64,000 bases of DNA, from positions 1 through 64,000 of the forward strand of contig DAOTTV010000070.1 in the NCBI GenBank assembly GCA_034437755.1, given 5' to 3'. The notes below the pieces were generated by a model, which saw nothing but the letters and a program-made list of their open reading frames with translations, was not told where the DNA came from and did no database searches. Shown piece after piece: positions 1-8,753 of this stretch (position 1 is the stretch's first letter; each line of letters opens with the position of its first letter). Both the position numbers and the translations under genes were made by a program. Source of the stretch: JAUZRW01 sp034437755 (GTDB lineage Bacteria > Chloroflexota > Anaerolineae > Aggregatilineales > Phototrophicaceae).

Positions 1-1265
1 TGATGCTCGCGCTCAGTCGTCGTCTGGTTCACACGCATAATATTCTGCAAAAGGGCTACTGGTTGCTGGATCGCAAACGGCAAGCAGGTACCCAACTACA
101 CGCCAAGACGCTGGGGATCATCGGTCTGGGGCGCGTCGGGGGGATTGTCGCCCATCGCTGTCTCGCCTTCGGCATGACGGTGTTGGCGTTTGATCCTTAC
201 GTCAACGATGAGACGGTCGATAATCGGGTGCAATTGGTGGGCTTGGATGAATTGCTACGGCAGAGCGATTACGTCAGCATCCATGTGCCCTTGACGCGTG
301 AGACCACCGATATGCTCTCGGCAGAGGCAATCGCCCGTATGAAGCGGGGCGCACGCCTCATCAACACCGCACACGGGCTGATTATCGACGAACACGCCCT
401 CGCGGAGGCGATCAAATCGGGCGCGATGGGTGGCGCGGCGATCGACGTATTCAACGAAGAACCGCCTTATAACAGCCCGCTCATCGGCTTGGATAACGTC
501 GTCCACACGCCGCATATCGGCGATAACACGGTCGAAGCGATGCAAGATTTATCGATGCGCGTGGTGGAGCAAGTGGTCGATGCCCTGCGCGATCAAGATT
601 ATCGCAACGTGATTAACATGCCGTTGATGCCGGGCGTGGATTATGAGAGCGTGCGCCCCTATATCGTCCTTGCCGAGCGCATGGGACGCATCCTGCATAC
701 GCTCTCGCGGGCATCGGTGCGGCGGGTCGCGGTCGAAGTGCGCGGCGACGATATGAACGGTCTCATCAAGCCGATCACGGTCGGTGCGCTCAAAGGCTTA
801 CTGCAACCGATTCTGGGCGATAGTGTGAGTACCGTCAACGCGCCCCTGCTCGCCCATGAACGCGGTTGGCAGGTCACACAGGCGAAGGGCTTGCGCGATG
901 CCGGCTATACGAATATCGTCAACGTGCGTGTGACGCTGGAAGATGCCGAGGAAATCACGATCACCGGTACGCTTCTCGATCGGCTTGATCCCTATGTGGT
1001 GCAGATCAATCAATATCGGCTGAACTTCGTACCTGAGGGACACATGCTGATTATGGGCAGTCACGATCAACCGGGTGTGATTGGGCGTGTGGGGACGATG
1101 CTGAGCGAACACGGCGTGAACATCGCGAGCTGGCACACGGGCCGCAGTGAACCGGGCGGTAACACGCTGACAGTTCTCACGTTGGATGAGCCGATGCCTG
1201 CCAACGTCTTTGCTGAGTTCGAGGCGCTGGATTTCGTGCGCCATGCTCATCAGACACACGTCTAA
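1..1265 (+). CDS. serA: D-3-phosphoglycerate dehydrogenase, 5'-truncated by window edge
   Basis: Oxidises 3-phosphoglycerate to 3-phosphohydroxypyruvate, the first step of serine synthesis, in the cytoplasm. The visible 420 residues begin inside the N-terminal substrate-binding domain, so about 100 residues lie before the window. The NAD-binding motif GLGRVGG is at visible residues 41-47. The DVFNEEP and TPHIG segments carry the catalytic Glu and His. The C-terminal half has the intervening (ASB) domain and a final ACT domain starting near MLIMGSHDQPGVIG, so this is the long, serine-regulated form of the enzyme. One oddity is that the usual N-A-R-G segment reads N-T-A-H-G, with His124 (visible numbering) where the substrate-binding Arg normally sits. 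A SerB-like phosphatase lies 6 kb downstream. The family call is firm; activity is less certain because of the Arg-to-His change. Confidence 0.93.
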   Translation, partial: MLALSRRLVHTHNILQKGYWLLDRKRQAGTQLHAKTLGIIGLGRVGGIVAHRCLAFGMTVLAFDPYVNDETVDNRVQLVGLDELLRQSDYVSIHVPLTRETTDMLSAEAIARMKRGARLINTAHGLIIDEHALAEAIKSGAMGGAAIDVFNEEPPYNSPLIGLDNVVHTPHIGDNTVEAMQDLSMRVVEQVVDALRDQDYRNVINMPLMPGVDYESVRPYIVLAERMGRILHTLSRASVRRVAVEVRGDDMNGLIKPITVGALKGLLQPILGDSVSTVNAPLLAHERGWQVTQAKGLRDAGYTNIVNVRVTLEDAEEITITGTLLDRLDPYVVQINQYRLNFVPEGHMLIMGSHDQPGVIGRVGTMLSEHGVNIASWHTGRSEPGGNTLTVLTLDEPMPANVFAEFEALDFVRHAHQTHV

Positions 1266-1295
1266 GGCCTGTCACCCTCTCCGCCTAGCCCGATG

Positions 1296-1473
1296 CGTTA
1301 CCCATAAGTGTCAATCGCCACTTTTTACGCCGCAAGCTGAAGCATGGCAGCTACTTTGTGTGGCGGGGAAGCCATCTGAAGTGGCTCTGACCCCGCCGGA
1401 TAGGTTTTTCAGCCCCTTTAATGGGCTTACGATCTTGCTAGACAGAGACTTTAGTCTCTGGTGAAAGGCAATT
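1296..1473 (+). repeat. Dispersed intergenic repeat, copy A (about 177 bp)
   Basis: This non-coding segment between serA and the thiolase gene matches the reverse complement of 16463-16639 almost base for base, with only about ten to fifteen differences and one or two single-base indels. It contains an 8-bp hairpin at 1443-1460 (CAGAGACT, TT, AGTCTCTG), an AGCCC/GGGCT hairpin and a GCCGC-type stem. Substitutions between the copies are scattered and no reading frame is preserved, which points to an RNA or DNA element and not a gene fragment. It lies between the 3' ends of two convergent genes, so the hairpin may also act as a transcription stop. No transposase or target duplication is visible. 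Confidence 0.85.
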
Positions 1474-1505
1474 TTATACCGTAATCGTATTCAGTATCCC
1501 TCAAA

Positions 1506-2705
1506 CTACAAGTTCTCGAAGATGCCAGCGGCACCCATACCACCACCGATGCACATCGTCACCATACCGTACTTGCTAGCGCGGCGTTTCATCTCGTTGA
1601 CCAATTGCACCGTCAGCTTGCTCCCCGTGCAACCTAGCGGATGACCGAGCGCGATCGCGCCGCCGTTGACGTTGACTTTTTCGGGATCGAGTTCTAGTTC
1701 GCGCATCACAGCGAGCGATTGCGACGCGAAGGCTTCGTTGAGTTCGATGATGTCGATATCGTCGAGGCTCATGCCGGTGCGTTCCAGCACTTTCGGGATC
1801 GCCTTGATCGGGCCGACACCCATAATCTCTGGACGGACACCGGCGACCGCGAAGCCGACGAAACGCGCCAGCGGCGTTAAACCGAGTGCTTCCGCCTTCT
1901 GCCGTGACATGATAATCACGCCGGCCGCGCCATCACTCAAGGGGCTGGAGTTCCCCGCGGTGACCGAGCCATCCGCCTTGAAGACCGGCTTTAGATTGCC
2001 GAGTACATCCGGTGTCGTGCCGCGCCGCAGATGCTCATCTTCTGCCAGCACCATCTTGACCGTCGTCGGCATCCCATCCGCACCGATGACCGTCTCTTCC
2101 CATTCAAACGGCACGATTTCCTCTGCGAAGTATCCCGCAGCGACCGCTTGCGCGGCTTTCTCGTGGCTCTTAGCGGCGAATTCGTCCATATCTTCGCGGC
2201 TGACGCTAAATTCTGAGGCGACGCGCTCGGCAGTCAAGCCCATGCTCATGTATACGTTAGGGTCATGCTCAGCCATATGCGGGTTGGGGCTCAGATGGTG
2301 ACCGGTCATCGGCACCGACGACATCGACTCCGCGCCGCCCGCGATGATCACATCTGCTTCGCCGACGCGGATGCTATTCGCCGCCATAGCGATCGTCTGT
2401 AAGCCGCTTGAGCAAAAGCGATTGACGGTTTGTCCGGGAATATCGACCGGCAGACCGGCGCGCAGGGCGATCACACGGGCGAAGTTCATGCCTTGCGAGC
2501 CTTCCGGCATCGCGCACCCGACGACCACATCATCAATTTGCGACGGGTCGAGCTTACCGTCGGTCTTATCCATCAAGTCTTTGATGACAGTCGCCATCAT
2601 ATCATCGGAACGCGCGTTTTTGGTCTTGCCGCGTACCGCTTTGCCCACGGCGGTGCGGCTCGCGGCGACGATTACTGCTTCGTTCATCTCAGCCATTGTT
2701 GTCAT
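1506..2705 (-). CDS. fadA: Acetyl-CoA acyltransferase (thiolase), beta-oxidation type
   Basis: Cleaves 3-ketoacyl-CoA with CoA to release acetyl-CoA, the last step of a beta-oxidation turn. The 399 residues match the usual thiolase length. The nucleophilic Cys is near residue 98 (NRFCSSGLQ), the GHPLGCTG segment holds the catalytic His, and CIGGGMGAA near the C-terminus carries the second active-site Cys. The gene lies 104 bp downstream of the FadN-like gene on the same strand, the order seen in Bacillus fadN-fadA, so co-transcription is likely. Met1 has a GAGAGG only 2 bases upstream; Met4 has better spacing from the same site and may be the real start. Acetyl-CoA acetyltransferase activity is an alternative, but context favours degradation. 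Confidence 0.92.
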   Translation of the reverse strand: MTTMAEMNEAVIVAASRTAVGKAVRGKTKNARSDDMMATVIKDLMDKTDGKLDPSQIDDVVVGCAMPEGSQGMNFARVIALRAGLPVDIPGQTVNRFCSSGLQTIAMAANSIRVGEADVIIAGGAESMSSVPMTGHHLSPNPHMAEHDPNVYMSMGLTAERVASEFSVSREDMDEFAAKSHEKAAQAVAAGYFAEEIVPFEWEETVIGADGMPTTVKMVLAEDEHLRRGTTPDVLGNLKPVFKADGSVTAGNSSPLSDGAAGVIIMSRQKAEALGLTPLARFVGFAVAGVRPEIMGVGPIKAIPKVLERTGMSLDDIDIIELNEAFASQSLAVMRELELDPEKVNVNGGAIALGHPLGCTGSKLTVQLVNEMKRRASKYGMVTMCIGGGMGAAGIFENL

Positions 2706-2809
2706 AACCTCTCTGCAATAGTTGTCTCTTTAAGTCTGATGAATCAAGATTGCGCTTATCTTACGTATGGGGACGGTCACGCGCCGCCCCCCGTTTGACC
2801 CTGTGCCGT

Positions 2810-5206
2810 TCAGTTGCGTAAGGGCTTGTTGTTATTCAGCATGTGCATCATGCGCTCTTGCGATTTTGGCTCCAGGAATAACTCAGCGAAGGCTTCACGC
2901 TCTAGCGCGTAGAACACTTCCTCGCTGAGCCATTGCGGTTGCGCCAGTGCGCCGCCCGTCAGGATTTTGGCGAGCTTCTGCGCGATCACGCCATCGTGTT
3001 CGGTGGCATAGCCCGCCTCGCGGAAACCAGCCAGCCCGACCATCAGCGCCGAATAAATGTCGCGTCCGGCGGCGTAGATCGCTTGCGCCTGCGGTTGCTG
3101 GTACGACTTCGACAAGCCGAGCGCGACCTGCTTGGCTTCGCCCAGTAAGTGCGAGCGATTCATGACGATCTTATCGCTATCACGCAGGAAGCCCATCTCG
3201 CGCGCTTGCATCGCGCTCTCAGCGACTTGCGCGGTGGCGATGTTCCCAAAGATTTTTTGTGCTGGGGCGAGCAGATCATCACTGCCAGATGCCGCCACCG
3301 GATTCACGTTGCGCCGCACCAGTTCAGCACAGCCACCGCCCGCCGGCACAAGACCGACACCGACTTCGACCAGACCGATGTATAGCTCGGCATGAGCGAC
3401 GATTGCGGTACTCGCCAGCGCCATCTCAGCGCCACCCCCCAGCGCCATGTTGAAGGGCGCGGTGACGACCGGTTTAGGCGCATAGCGCAGGTCGCGCGTC
3501 AGGTGTTGCAGGCGCTTGATGTAGTCTTTCAGCCCGTCGATGCCCGTTTCCTGAATACCCATCATCACTTCTTGCAAGTTCGCGCCGATCGACCAGCGAC
3601 TGCCATCGTTACCGATGACTAGCGCCGCCCATTGCTCGTCTTCCAGCAGTTCCAGCGCTTTATAACCAGCCTCGATGAAGCTCTGCGTGATCGTGTTTTG
3701 TTTGGTTGCAAATTCCCACAGCAGAACGCCATCGCCCATATCGTACAGGTTACCGCCGTCGTTCTGCCACACCAGCTTATCTTCGGCTTTCAGGTCGGCG
3801 ATTTTGATGATGCGCGGGTCTTTTTCTAGCGGTAGATAATCGCCATCTTGCGGGCTGTAGTAGCCGATGATCTGATCGTTGTCGTTGCGCTGGTAGAAGG
3901 TCGTGTGGCCCTTATCCAGCATCTGCTTGACCCACTCCGCCACCGGATAACCCGCCTCTTCAAACGCGGTGACAGTTTCGGCAACGCCGATCGCATCCCA
4001 GATTTCAAAAGGCCCCATCTCATGGTTGAAGCCCCACTTCTGTGCGTTATCGACGTTGACAATCGTCTCGGTGATTTCTGGCACGCGGTTAGACGCATAC
4101 GCCAGATAGAACGCGTGATGATGCCACAGGAATTCGGCGGCCCGGTCATCTTCGTTGATGAGCAGACGAATCCGTTCGCCCGTCGGCTTGACTTTGCGAT
4201 GCTTGCTGACGCTATCGAACTTGACATCGGACGGCGGCTCGTACTCGCGGCTTTGCAAGTTCAGCGCCCACAGTTCCTTGTTGCCGTTCTCGCGGCGCAT
4301 CTGGTAGAAGCCACCGCCCGTCTTACGCCCCAGCAGGTCGTTTTCCAGCATATAATCGCTGAGTTCCGTCGCCGCCGGATGATTGAGAACTTCGCGCGCG
4401 GGGTCATCGGGGATTGCCGGATACAGGTTGCGCGCAACGTGTACCGCCACGTCGAAGCCGACAAGATCATTCAGGTTGAAGGTGGCGGTCTTAGGGCGAC
4501 CGATGAGCGGGCCAGTGATCGCATCGACTTCTTCAACGGTGAAATCGTTGTCCAGCGCGTAGTTGATCGCCTGCATACCGGTCATCGACATGAAGCGATT
4601 GCCGATGAAGTTCGGCGTATCCTTGCACAGCACCACGCCCTTGCCTAGCGTGCGCGTGCCATATTCCTGCATGAAATCGATCAGCGCGGGGTCGGTATTG
4701 GTATGCGGGATGACTTCGAGCAGGTGCAGGTGGCGCGGCGGGTTGAAGAAGTGCGTCCCCAGAAAGCGACGAGTAAAATCTTCGTCGAGGTCTTCGGCAA
4801 TATCGTGGATCGGCAAACCCGATGTATTGGTGCTGACGATCGTCTGCGGCCCGATGCACTCGGCTAGCTTCGCCATCAGGTTCTTTTTGATGTCCAGATT
4901 CTCGACGATGACTTCGATCACCCAATCGGCATCTTCGAGGCGGTGCAGGTCGTCATCGATATTGCCGGCACTAATGCGGTCAAGATCGGCTTTGGCGAAG
5001 ACTTGCGGCGGGCGCGACTTCGGCAGAGCTTTCAAATTCTTGAGGACGATCGCGTTGCGGTCTTTGGCGGGGTCGCCGGGTTGCGTGCCTTTCGCTGGAA
5101 TATCCAGTAACATCACGTCAACGCCCACGCCAGCGAGTAACGCGGCAATCCCACTGCCCATCGTACCTGATCCAATGACAGCGGCTTTCTTAATCTCATA
5201 TCCCAT
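2810..5206 (-). CDS. fadN: 3-hydroxyacyl-CoA dehydrogenase / enoyl-CoA hydratase fusion (FadN-like)
   Basis: This bifunctional enzyme hydrates enoyl-CoA and oxidises the 3-hydroxyacyl-CoA with NAD. The 798 residues carry the dehydrogenase first: GSGTMGSGIA nucleotide-binding loop near residue 12, FFNPPRHLHLLE with the catalytic His near 150, then the helical domain. The crotonase-like half is C-terminal (GGGAEMALAS and GLVPAGGG segments). That domain order is the FadN/YusL arrangement of Gram-positive bacteria, opposite to E. coli FadB. The start has an AAAGGA 11 bases upstream. It is followed by the thiolase gene and preceded on the same strand by SDR and TetR genes. The fusion call is strong; the chain-length range cannot be read from sequence. 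Confidence 0.93.
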   Translation of the reverse strand: MGYEIKKAAVIGSGTMGSGIAALLAGVGVDVMLLDIPAKGTQPGDPAKDRNAIVLKNLKALPKSRPPQVFAKADLDRISAGNIDDDLHRLEDADWVIEVIVENLDIKKNLMAKLAECIGPQTIVSTNTSGLPIHDIAEDLDEDFTRRFLGTHFFNPPRHLHLLEVIPHTNTDPALIDFMQEYGTRTLGKGVVLCKDTPNFIGNRFMSMTGMQAINYALDNDFTVEEVDAITGPLIGRPKTATFNLNDLVGFDVAVHVARNLYPAIPDDPAREVLNHPAATELSDYMLENDLLGRKTGGGFYQMRRENGNKELWALNLQSREYEPPSDVKFDSVSKHRKVKPTGERIRLLINEDDRAAEFLWHHHAFYLAYASNRVPEITETIVNVDNAQKWGFNHEMGPFEIWDAIGVAETVTAFEEAGYPVAEWVKQMLDKGHTTFYQRNDNDQIIGYYSPQDGDYLPLEKDPRIIKIADLKAEDKLVWQNDGGNLYDMGDGVLLWEFATKQNTITQSFIEAGYKALELLEDEQWAALVIGNDGSRWSIGANLQEVMMGIQETGIDGLKDYIKRLQHLTRDLRYAPKPVVTAPFNMALGGGAEMALASTAIVAHAELYIGLVEVGVGLVPAGGGCAELVRRNVNPVAASGSDDLLAPAQKIFGNIATAQVAESAMQAREMGFLRDSDKIVMNRSHLLGEAKQVALGLSKSYQQPQAQAIYAAGRDIYSALMVGLAGFREAGYATEHDGVIAQKLAKILTGGALAQPQWLSEEVFYALEREAFAELFLEPKSQERMMHMLNNNKPLRN

Positions 5207-5347
5207 GTGTGTGCTTGTCCTTTCTTCAAATCATCTATCAATAAATTTAGCTCAAAGATGTTCTGCCTAATCGTATTGAAGGCGTTCAAACGTTGTCGCC
5301 TACGTGTCTGTGTGGGATTAGGCCGCACAAGTCCGTCATGCGGTGAT

Positions 5348-6049
5348 TCACCATGGCAATTCCGCGCCTTTGTAGTCGTAGAACTTGCCCGAATCAGCGG
5401 CTGACAGGCGGTTCGCTAGCGCAACCAGACCTTGCGCCGACTCTATCGGCGTGACCGGCGCGCTCATCCCGCCCATGTCGGTGGCGACATGCCCCGGATG
5501 GGTCGTCACGACGGTGATGCCCTCGGTTTGTAGGATGTTCGCCAGCACTTTTGCGCTCATGTTCATCGCGGCTTTGCTCATGCGATAAGCAAGGCCACTC
5601 GTCCCCGCACGGGCAATCGACCCCATCTGCGATGATACGTTGAGTACACGCGGATTTGTGCCCTGCTGTAACAGATCGACCAGTGCTTGTGTCAGCATCA
5701 AGGGGCCGACGCTATTCGTCGTGATGACCTGCGCGACCGCCGTCTGTTCCAGCGTGCCGAATTGCCGCGATCGCGCTTCATCAGGGAAGATACCCGCGTT
5801 GTTGAACAACACATCCAAGCCGTTCGTCTGCGCCTGTAGCGTTTGGGCGAGGCGCGCGATCGAGTCGGGATCATCGAGATCGAGCGGTAAGATGGTGATC
5901 GGATTGCTCTCCGCGAGTTGCTGGAGGTCTGCGGCGTTGGATGGCGTGCGCGCCGTCGCGAAAATCTGCACGTCGCCCTGTTCGAGATAGGTTTTGACCA
6001 GTGCTAAGCCGATGCCGCGATTGCTACCTGTGATTAAAATCCGTTGCAT
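5348..6049 (-). CDS. SDR-family NAD(P)-dependent oxidoreductase
   Basis: A classical short-chain dehydrogenase of 233 residues, cytoplasmic. The N-terminus has the TGSNRGIG cofactor loop, then NNAG in the central strand, the catalytic Ser in NVSS, and YRMSK with the catalytic Tyr and Lys. The substrate is unknown; sequences of this layout are often annotated as C-factor or sniffer-like carbonyl reductases. It starts 53 bp after the TetR gene on the same strand and ends 141 bp before the FadN gene, so all four genes may form one regulated unit. An oxidoreductase role in lipid or ketone metabolism is inferred only from that placement. Confidence 0.85.
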   Translation of the reverse strand: MQRILITGSNRGIGLALVKTYLEQGDVQIFATARTPSNAADLQQLAESNPITILPLDLDDPDSIARLAQTLQAQTNGLDVLFNNAGIFPDEARSRQFGTLEQTAVAQVITTNSVGPLMLTQALVDLLQQGTNPRVLNVSSQMGSIARAGTSGLAYRMSKAAMNMSAKVLANILQTEGITVVTTHPGHVATDMGGMSAPVTPIESAQGLVALANRLSAADSGKFYDYKGAELPW

Positions 6050-6101
6050 GGTTTATCCTCAAATCCTGCGGTCACGATACATGGAGCGTTGCCAGTGGCA
6101 A

Positions 6102-6737
6102 TCAGGGCTTTAAGCTGGGCAGGAAGGTCTCGACCACTTGCTGGGAGATTTCGTTCCCTGTCAAGCGTCCGCCCGCACGATACCACACACCAACCCAGTT
6201 ATTCGACCCGAGCAAGAGCTTGGTGAAGATTGGCACATCGACCGCCCGAAACTCGCTCGCCGCGATTCCGGCTTGAATCACCTGTTGGAACAAGTCCTCG
6301 AAGTAGTCGCGCTTCTGGAAGAAGGCGTTACGCCGTTCGACGAATTCGCCCTGATTGCCATTGCCCCGCCCCGCCGTGCTGACGTTCATCAGCGATCGAA
6401 TCTCAAAGACCATCGCCGCCCCAACAGCGGGATTTTCAGTCACATTGTGGACATGGGCATGGATCATACGGGCGAGTTTATCGGCGGCGTTGACGCTCTC
6501 GGACTGGACGATAGGTTCAATCTGGTCGATGACCATCGCCAAGCCACGCTCTAAGACGGCGAGCAAGAGGAAGTCTTTGTTCTTGAAGTGATGATAGAGG
6601 CTCGCAGCAGTCAGATTGACCTTAGCGGCGATGTCTTTCATGGTGGTGGCATCGTAGCCGTTTTCACGCAGAACGTCTGCCGCCGCAAAGATAATATCAT
6701 CACGATTCACAGATTGTTCGGCGGGTTTGCGCGCCAC
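6102..6737 (-). CDS. TetR/AcrR-family transcriptional regulator
   Basis: A DNA-binding repressor-type protein of 211 residues. The N-terminal helix-turn-helix is clear (RDDIIFAAADVLRENGYD, then TMKDIAAKVNLTAASLYHHFKNKD, roughly residues 13-55). The ligand-binding helical domain that follows is not diagnostic. It is the first gene of a minus-strand run with an SDR, FadN and FadA, so regulation of beta-oxidation by an acyl-CoA ligand, as for Bacillus FadR (YsiA), is a reasonable inference. No operator could be identified with confidence, although the intergenic region upstream is long and rich in inverted repeats. Confidence 0.9.
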   Translation of the reverse strand: MARKPAEQSVNRDDIIFAAADVLRENGYDATTMKDIAAKVNLTAASLYHHFKNKDFLLLAVLERGLAMVIDQIEPIVQSESVNAADKLARMIHAHVHNVTENPAVGAAMVFEIRSLMNVSTAGRGNGNQGEFVERRNAFFQKRDYFEDLFQQVIQAGIAASEFRAVDVPIFTKLLLGSNNWVGVWYRAGGRLTGNEISQQVVETFLPSLKP

Positions 6738-6779
6738 GGCGTATCTCCTCGTATAAAATAAATAGTAGTAAAATTGATA

Positions 6780-6809
6780 GCTCTTTGGGATGTCGCGTGG
6801 TTTTTATTG
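6780..6809 (+). repeat. Short dispersed repeat, copy 1
   Basis: This 30-base segment has the core CTTTGGGATGTCGCGTGG followed by a T-run. Related cores lie at 18597-18626, 25660-25680 and 54957-54977, and 23 bases (6780-6802) are identical to the complement of 32633-32655. A diverged inverted partner (CCACGCAAGATAC, 6825-6837) lies just downstream, so the two could fold as a hairpin. Function unknown. Confidence 0.6.
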
Positions 6810-6915
6810 TAGGGGCCTTGTCCACGCAAGATACAAAAGAACCAAATTAATTAAATCTGGATTAGATTATAATGGCTGTCAGCGCGATGTCAAGCATGGT
6901 CAGGCGTGCGGGTCT

Positions 6916-7064
6916 ACGAGAGACTCGTCAGAGGCATAAATACAGCCACATGTAGGGGCGCACGATCGTGCGCTCATTGTGTAACGGGTTCGCTATAGCA
7001 AACCCTTACAAGCGTTCTCATGACAACTTGTTGGTCGCCCTCAGGCGTGCCGGCGACCAACAAG
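6916..7064. other. Cluster of four inverted repeats in the 478-bp gap upstream of the SerB-like gene
   Basis: The gap 6738-7215 holds no convincing gene but four hairpins in 150 bases: ACGAG/CTCGT at 6916-6928; a perfect 16-bp palindrome GCGCACGATCGTGCGC at 6958-6973; GGGTT-GCTATAGC-AACCC at 6986-7005; and a perfect 13-bp stem CTTGTTGGTCGCC with a 12-base loop at 7027-7064. This density is far above the surrounding sequence. It may be degraded small palindromic repeats or a structured RNA. There is no T-run after the large stem, so a simple terminator is unlikely. Confidence 0.7.
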
Positions 7065-7145
7065 CCCGTGTTCGGTGTCGCGCATGACACGATGCTCGTG
7101 CAAGTTGCCCGATGAAATCTGGTATAGTTTACGACGGTGCTGGAC

Positions 7146-7173
7146 TTCACAAATGAGACGTAGCCTTTATAAT
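7146..7173 (+). promoter_or_regulatory. Probable sigma-70-type promoter for the SerB-like gene
   Basis: TTCACA (7146-7151), a 16-base spacer and a perfect TATAAT (7168-7173) place the transcription start near 7180, about 36 bases before the ATG at 7216. This supports the shorter start of the downstream gene over the in-frame upstream codons from 7075. Confidence 0.55.
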
Positions 7174-7215
7174 TCAGCGCATGTCGTTGATGTAGACCAA
7201 GGATGCCTGCCTATT

Positions 7216-8070
7216 ATGAAAACCACCCGCTGGACACCGTATGATCTCGTCTTCTTCGATTGTGATAGCACGCTCTCGACTATTGAAGGCATTGACGAGC
7301 TAGCCAAGCTCAAAGGTAAAGAGGGGCGCGTCGGTTTGTTGACGGACAAAGCGATGAATGGCGATCTCGATTTGAGCGAGGTGTACGGCAAACGCCTCAA
7401 AGCGATTCGTCCCACGCGCGGACAACTGAAGCAGATCGAGAAGCGTTACATCGAAACCGAAGTCGAAGATGCCCGCGCCGTGATTGACGCTCTCAAGTTC
7501 ATGGGCAAGCGCGTGTTCATCATCAGTGGCGGTCTGGTTGATGCGGTCAAGGGCTTCGGGCGGCGTTTAGGAGTCGCGCCGGAGCATATCCGCGCTGTAG
7601 AACTGGAATATAACCAATTATCAGGCGAGTGGTGGCGCTATCACGAACCGCAGGCCCGCCATGAGCAGACCTATCTCGAATATGTCGAAGGCCCGTTGAC
7701 AATTTCCAGCGGCAAGCCGGACATCATCAACGAACTAGCGGGCGATGCCCAGGGGCGACGCTTCATGATCGGCGATGGCTCGTCCGATTTGGCGACTCGT
7801 CACGTCGTCGATCTCTTCGTCGGCTATGGCGGCGTGGTCGCGCGTGATAAAGTCCAAGCGGAAAGCCCGATCTTCATGCAAGCGCTCTCGCTCGCGCCGG
7901 TGTTGCCGCTGGTGGGTGGGCGTGCCGGTTACGAGCGCGTGCGCGGCACCATCCATCAAGACTTATACGAGAAGGGCATCCGCATCGCGCTCGATCACAG
8001 CGTTCGCTTTCAATCAAGCGCGCAATATGACGCATTTCGACAAGAATTCACACCACCAGAGGACACATGA
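7216..8070 (+). CDS. SerB-like phosphoserine phosphatase (HAD family)
   Basis: A HAD-superfamily phosphatase of 284 residues. Motif I is FFDCDST close to the N-terminus, with the two Asp of the DxDST type found in phosphoserine phosphatases. IISGGL is the motif II region and MIGDGSSDLAT is motif III. The open frame extends upstream to 7075, but the first 47 codons show no conserved sequence and a promoter lies inside them, so ATG 7216 is chosen. The stop overlaps the next gene's ATG (ATGA). With serA at the left edge this could be the last step of serine synthesis. The precise substrate is inferred from motif type. Confidence 0.78.
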   Translation: MKTTRWTPYDLVFFDCDSTLSTIEGIDELAKLKGKEGRVGLLTDKAMNGDLDLSEVYGKRLKAIRPTRGQLKQIEKRYIETEVEDARAVIDALKFMGKRVFIISGGLVDAVKGFGRRLGVAPEHIRAVELEYNQLSGEWWRYHEPQARHEQTYLEYVEGPLTISSGKPDIINELAGDAQGRRFMIGDGSSDLATRHVVDLFVGYGGVVARDKVQAESPIFMQALSLAPVLPLVGGRAGYERVRGTIHQDLYEKGIRIALDHSVRFQSSAQYDAFRQEFTPPEDT

Positions 8071-8723
8071 GCATGGGCGATTTTAAAGCCATTATTTTCG
8101 ATATGGACGGCACCCTCGTCGACAGTGAAGTCGTGTGGGAAGCCGCCGAAGACGAGATGTTCGCCGAGCGCAACATCCCATATACCGATGACGTGCGCCA
8201 GCAGGTGATTGGCTTACGCTTGGACGATTTCTTCACCAAGTTGATCGACATTTACGACCTTGATGAAACAATCGAGGACTTATCAGCCGATTTGATCGGG
8301 CGGATGCTCGCCAAAATCCCGACGATGGTCGAAGCTAAACCGGGCGCGGAAGAGATCATCGCCTACGCACAAGCATCTGGCTTGCCTTATTGCATCGCGT
8401 CGAGTTCGTCGATGGCGATCATCAAAGCAGTCGTCAAGTCACAGGGGTGGGAAGATAAAATCCGGCATTTGTACACCGCCAACGATGTCGAACGGGGCAA
8501 GCCCGCGCCGGATGTCTATCTTTATGCGGCGCAACAACTCGGCGTTGATGCCGGCGACTGCATCGCGCTAGAAGATAGCCCTAACGGCGCACGCTCCGCC
8601 GTGAGCGCGGGCATGACCTGCTACGCCATCCCCGATACGCACAGCACAGCCGCGGCTTTCGCGGATATTACGCCGCACGTCTTCGGCGATTTACATCAAG
8701 TCCTCGCCGGTTTAAAAGCCTGA
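8067..8723 (+). CDS. HAD-family sugar-phosphate phosphatase/phosphatase-mutase-like protein
   Basis: A subfamily IA HAD hydrolase of 218 residues, cytoplasmic. DMDGTLVDSE is the nucleophile motif, SSSS marks motif II, KPAPDVY motif III and EDSPNGARSA motif IV. The helical cap after motif I is typical of beta-phosphoglucomutase, hexitol phosphatase and 2-deoxyglucose-6-phosphatase relatives, so the substrate is most likely a sugar phosphate. AGAGGA lies 5 bases before the ATG, which overlaps the stop of the SerB-like gene, implying translational coupling. Which of the related activities it has cannot be decided from sequence alone. Confidence 0.82.
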   Translation: MSMGDFKAIIFDMDGTLVDSEVVWEAAEDEMFAERNIPYTDDVRQQVIGLRLDDFFTKLIDIYDLDETIEDLSADLIGRMLAKIPTMVEAKPGAEEIIAYAQASGLPYCIASSSSMAIIKAVVKSQGWEDKIRHLYTANDVERGKPAPDVYLYAAQQLGVDAGDCIALEDSPNGARSAVSAGMTCYAIPDTHSTAAAFADITPHVFGDLHQVLAGLKA

Positions 8724-8753
8724 TCGCAGGTATCGCGGGCGTGTTATGGACGC

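Noticed and set aside
3848..4648. 266-codon open frame antisense to the FadN gene
   Set aside because: It lies wholly inside the clearly conserved fadN reading frame, has no recognisable motif, and is explained by the codon bias of the real gene.
7075..7215. N-terminal extension of the SerB-like phosphatase
   Set aside because: The 47 codons are not conserved-looking, and a good promoter lies within them.
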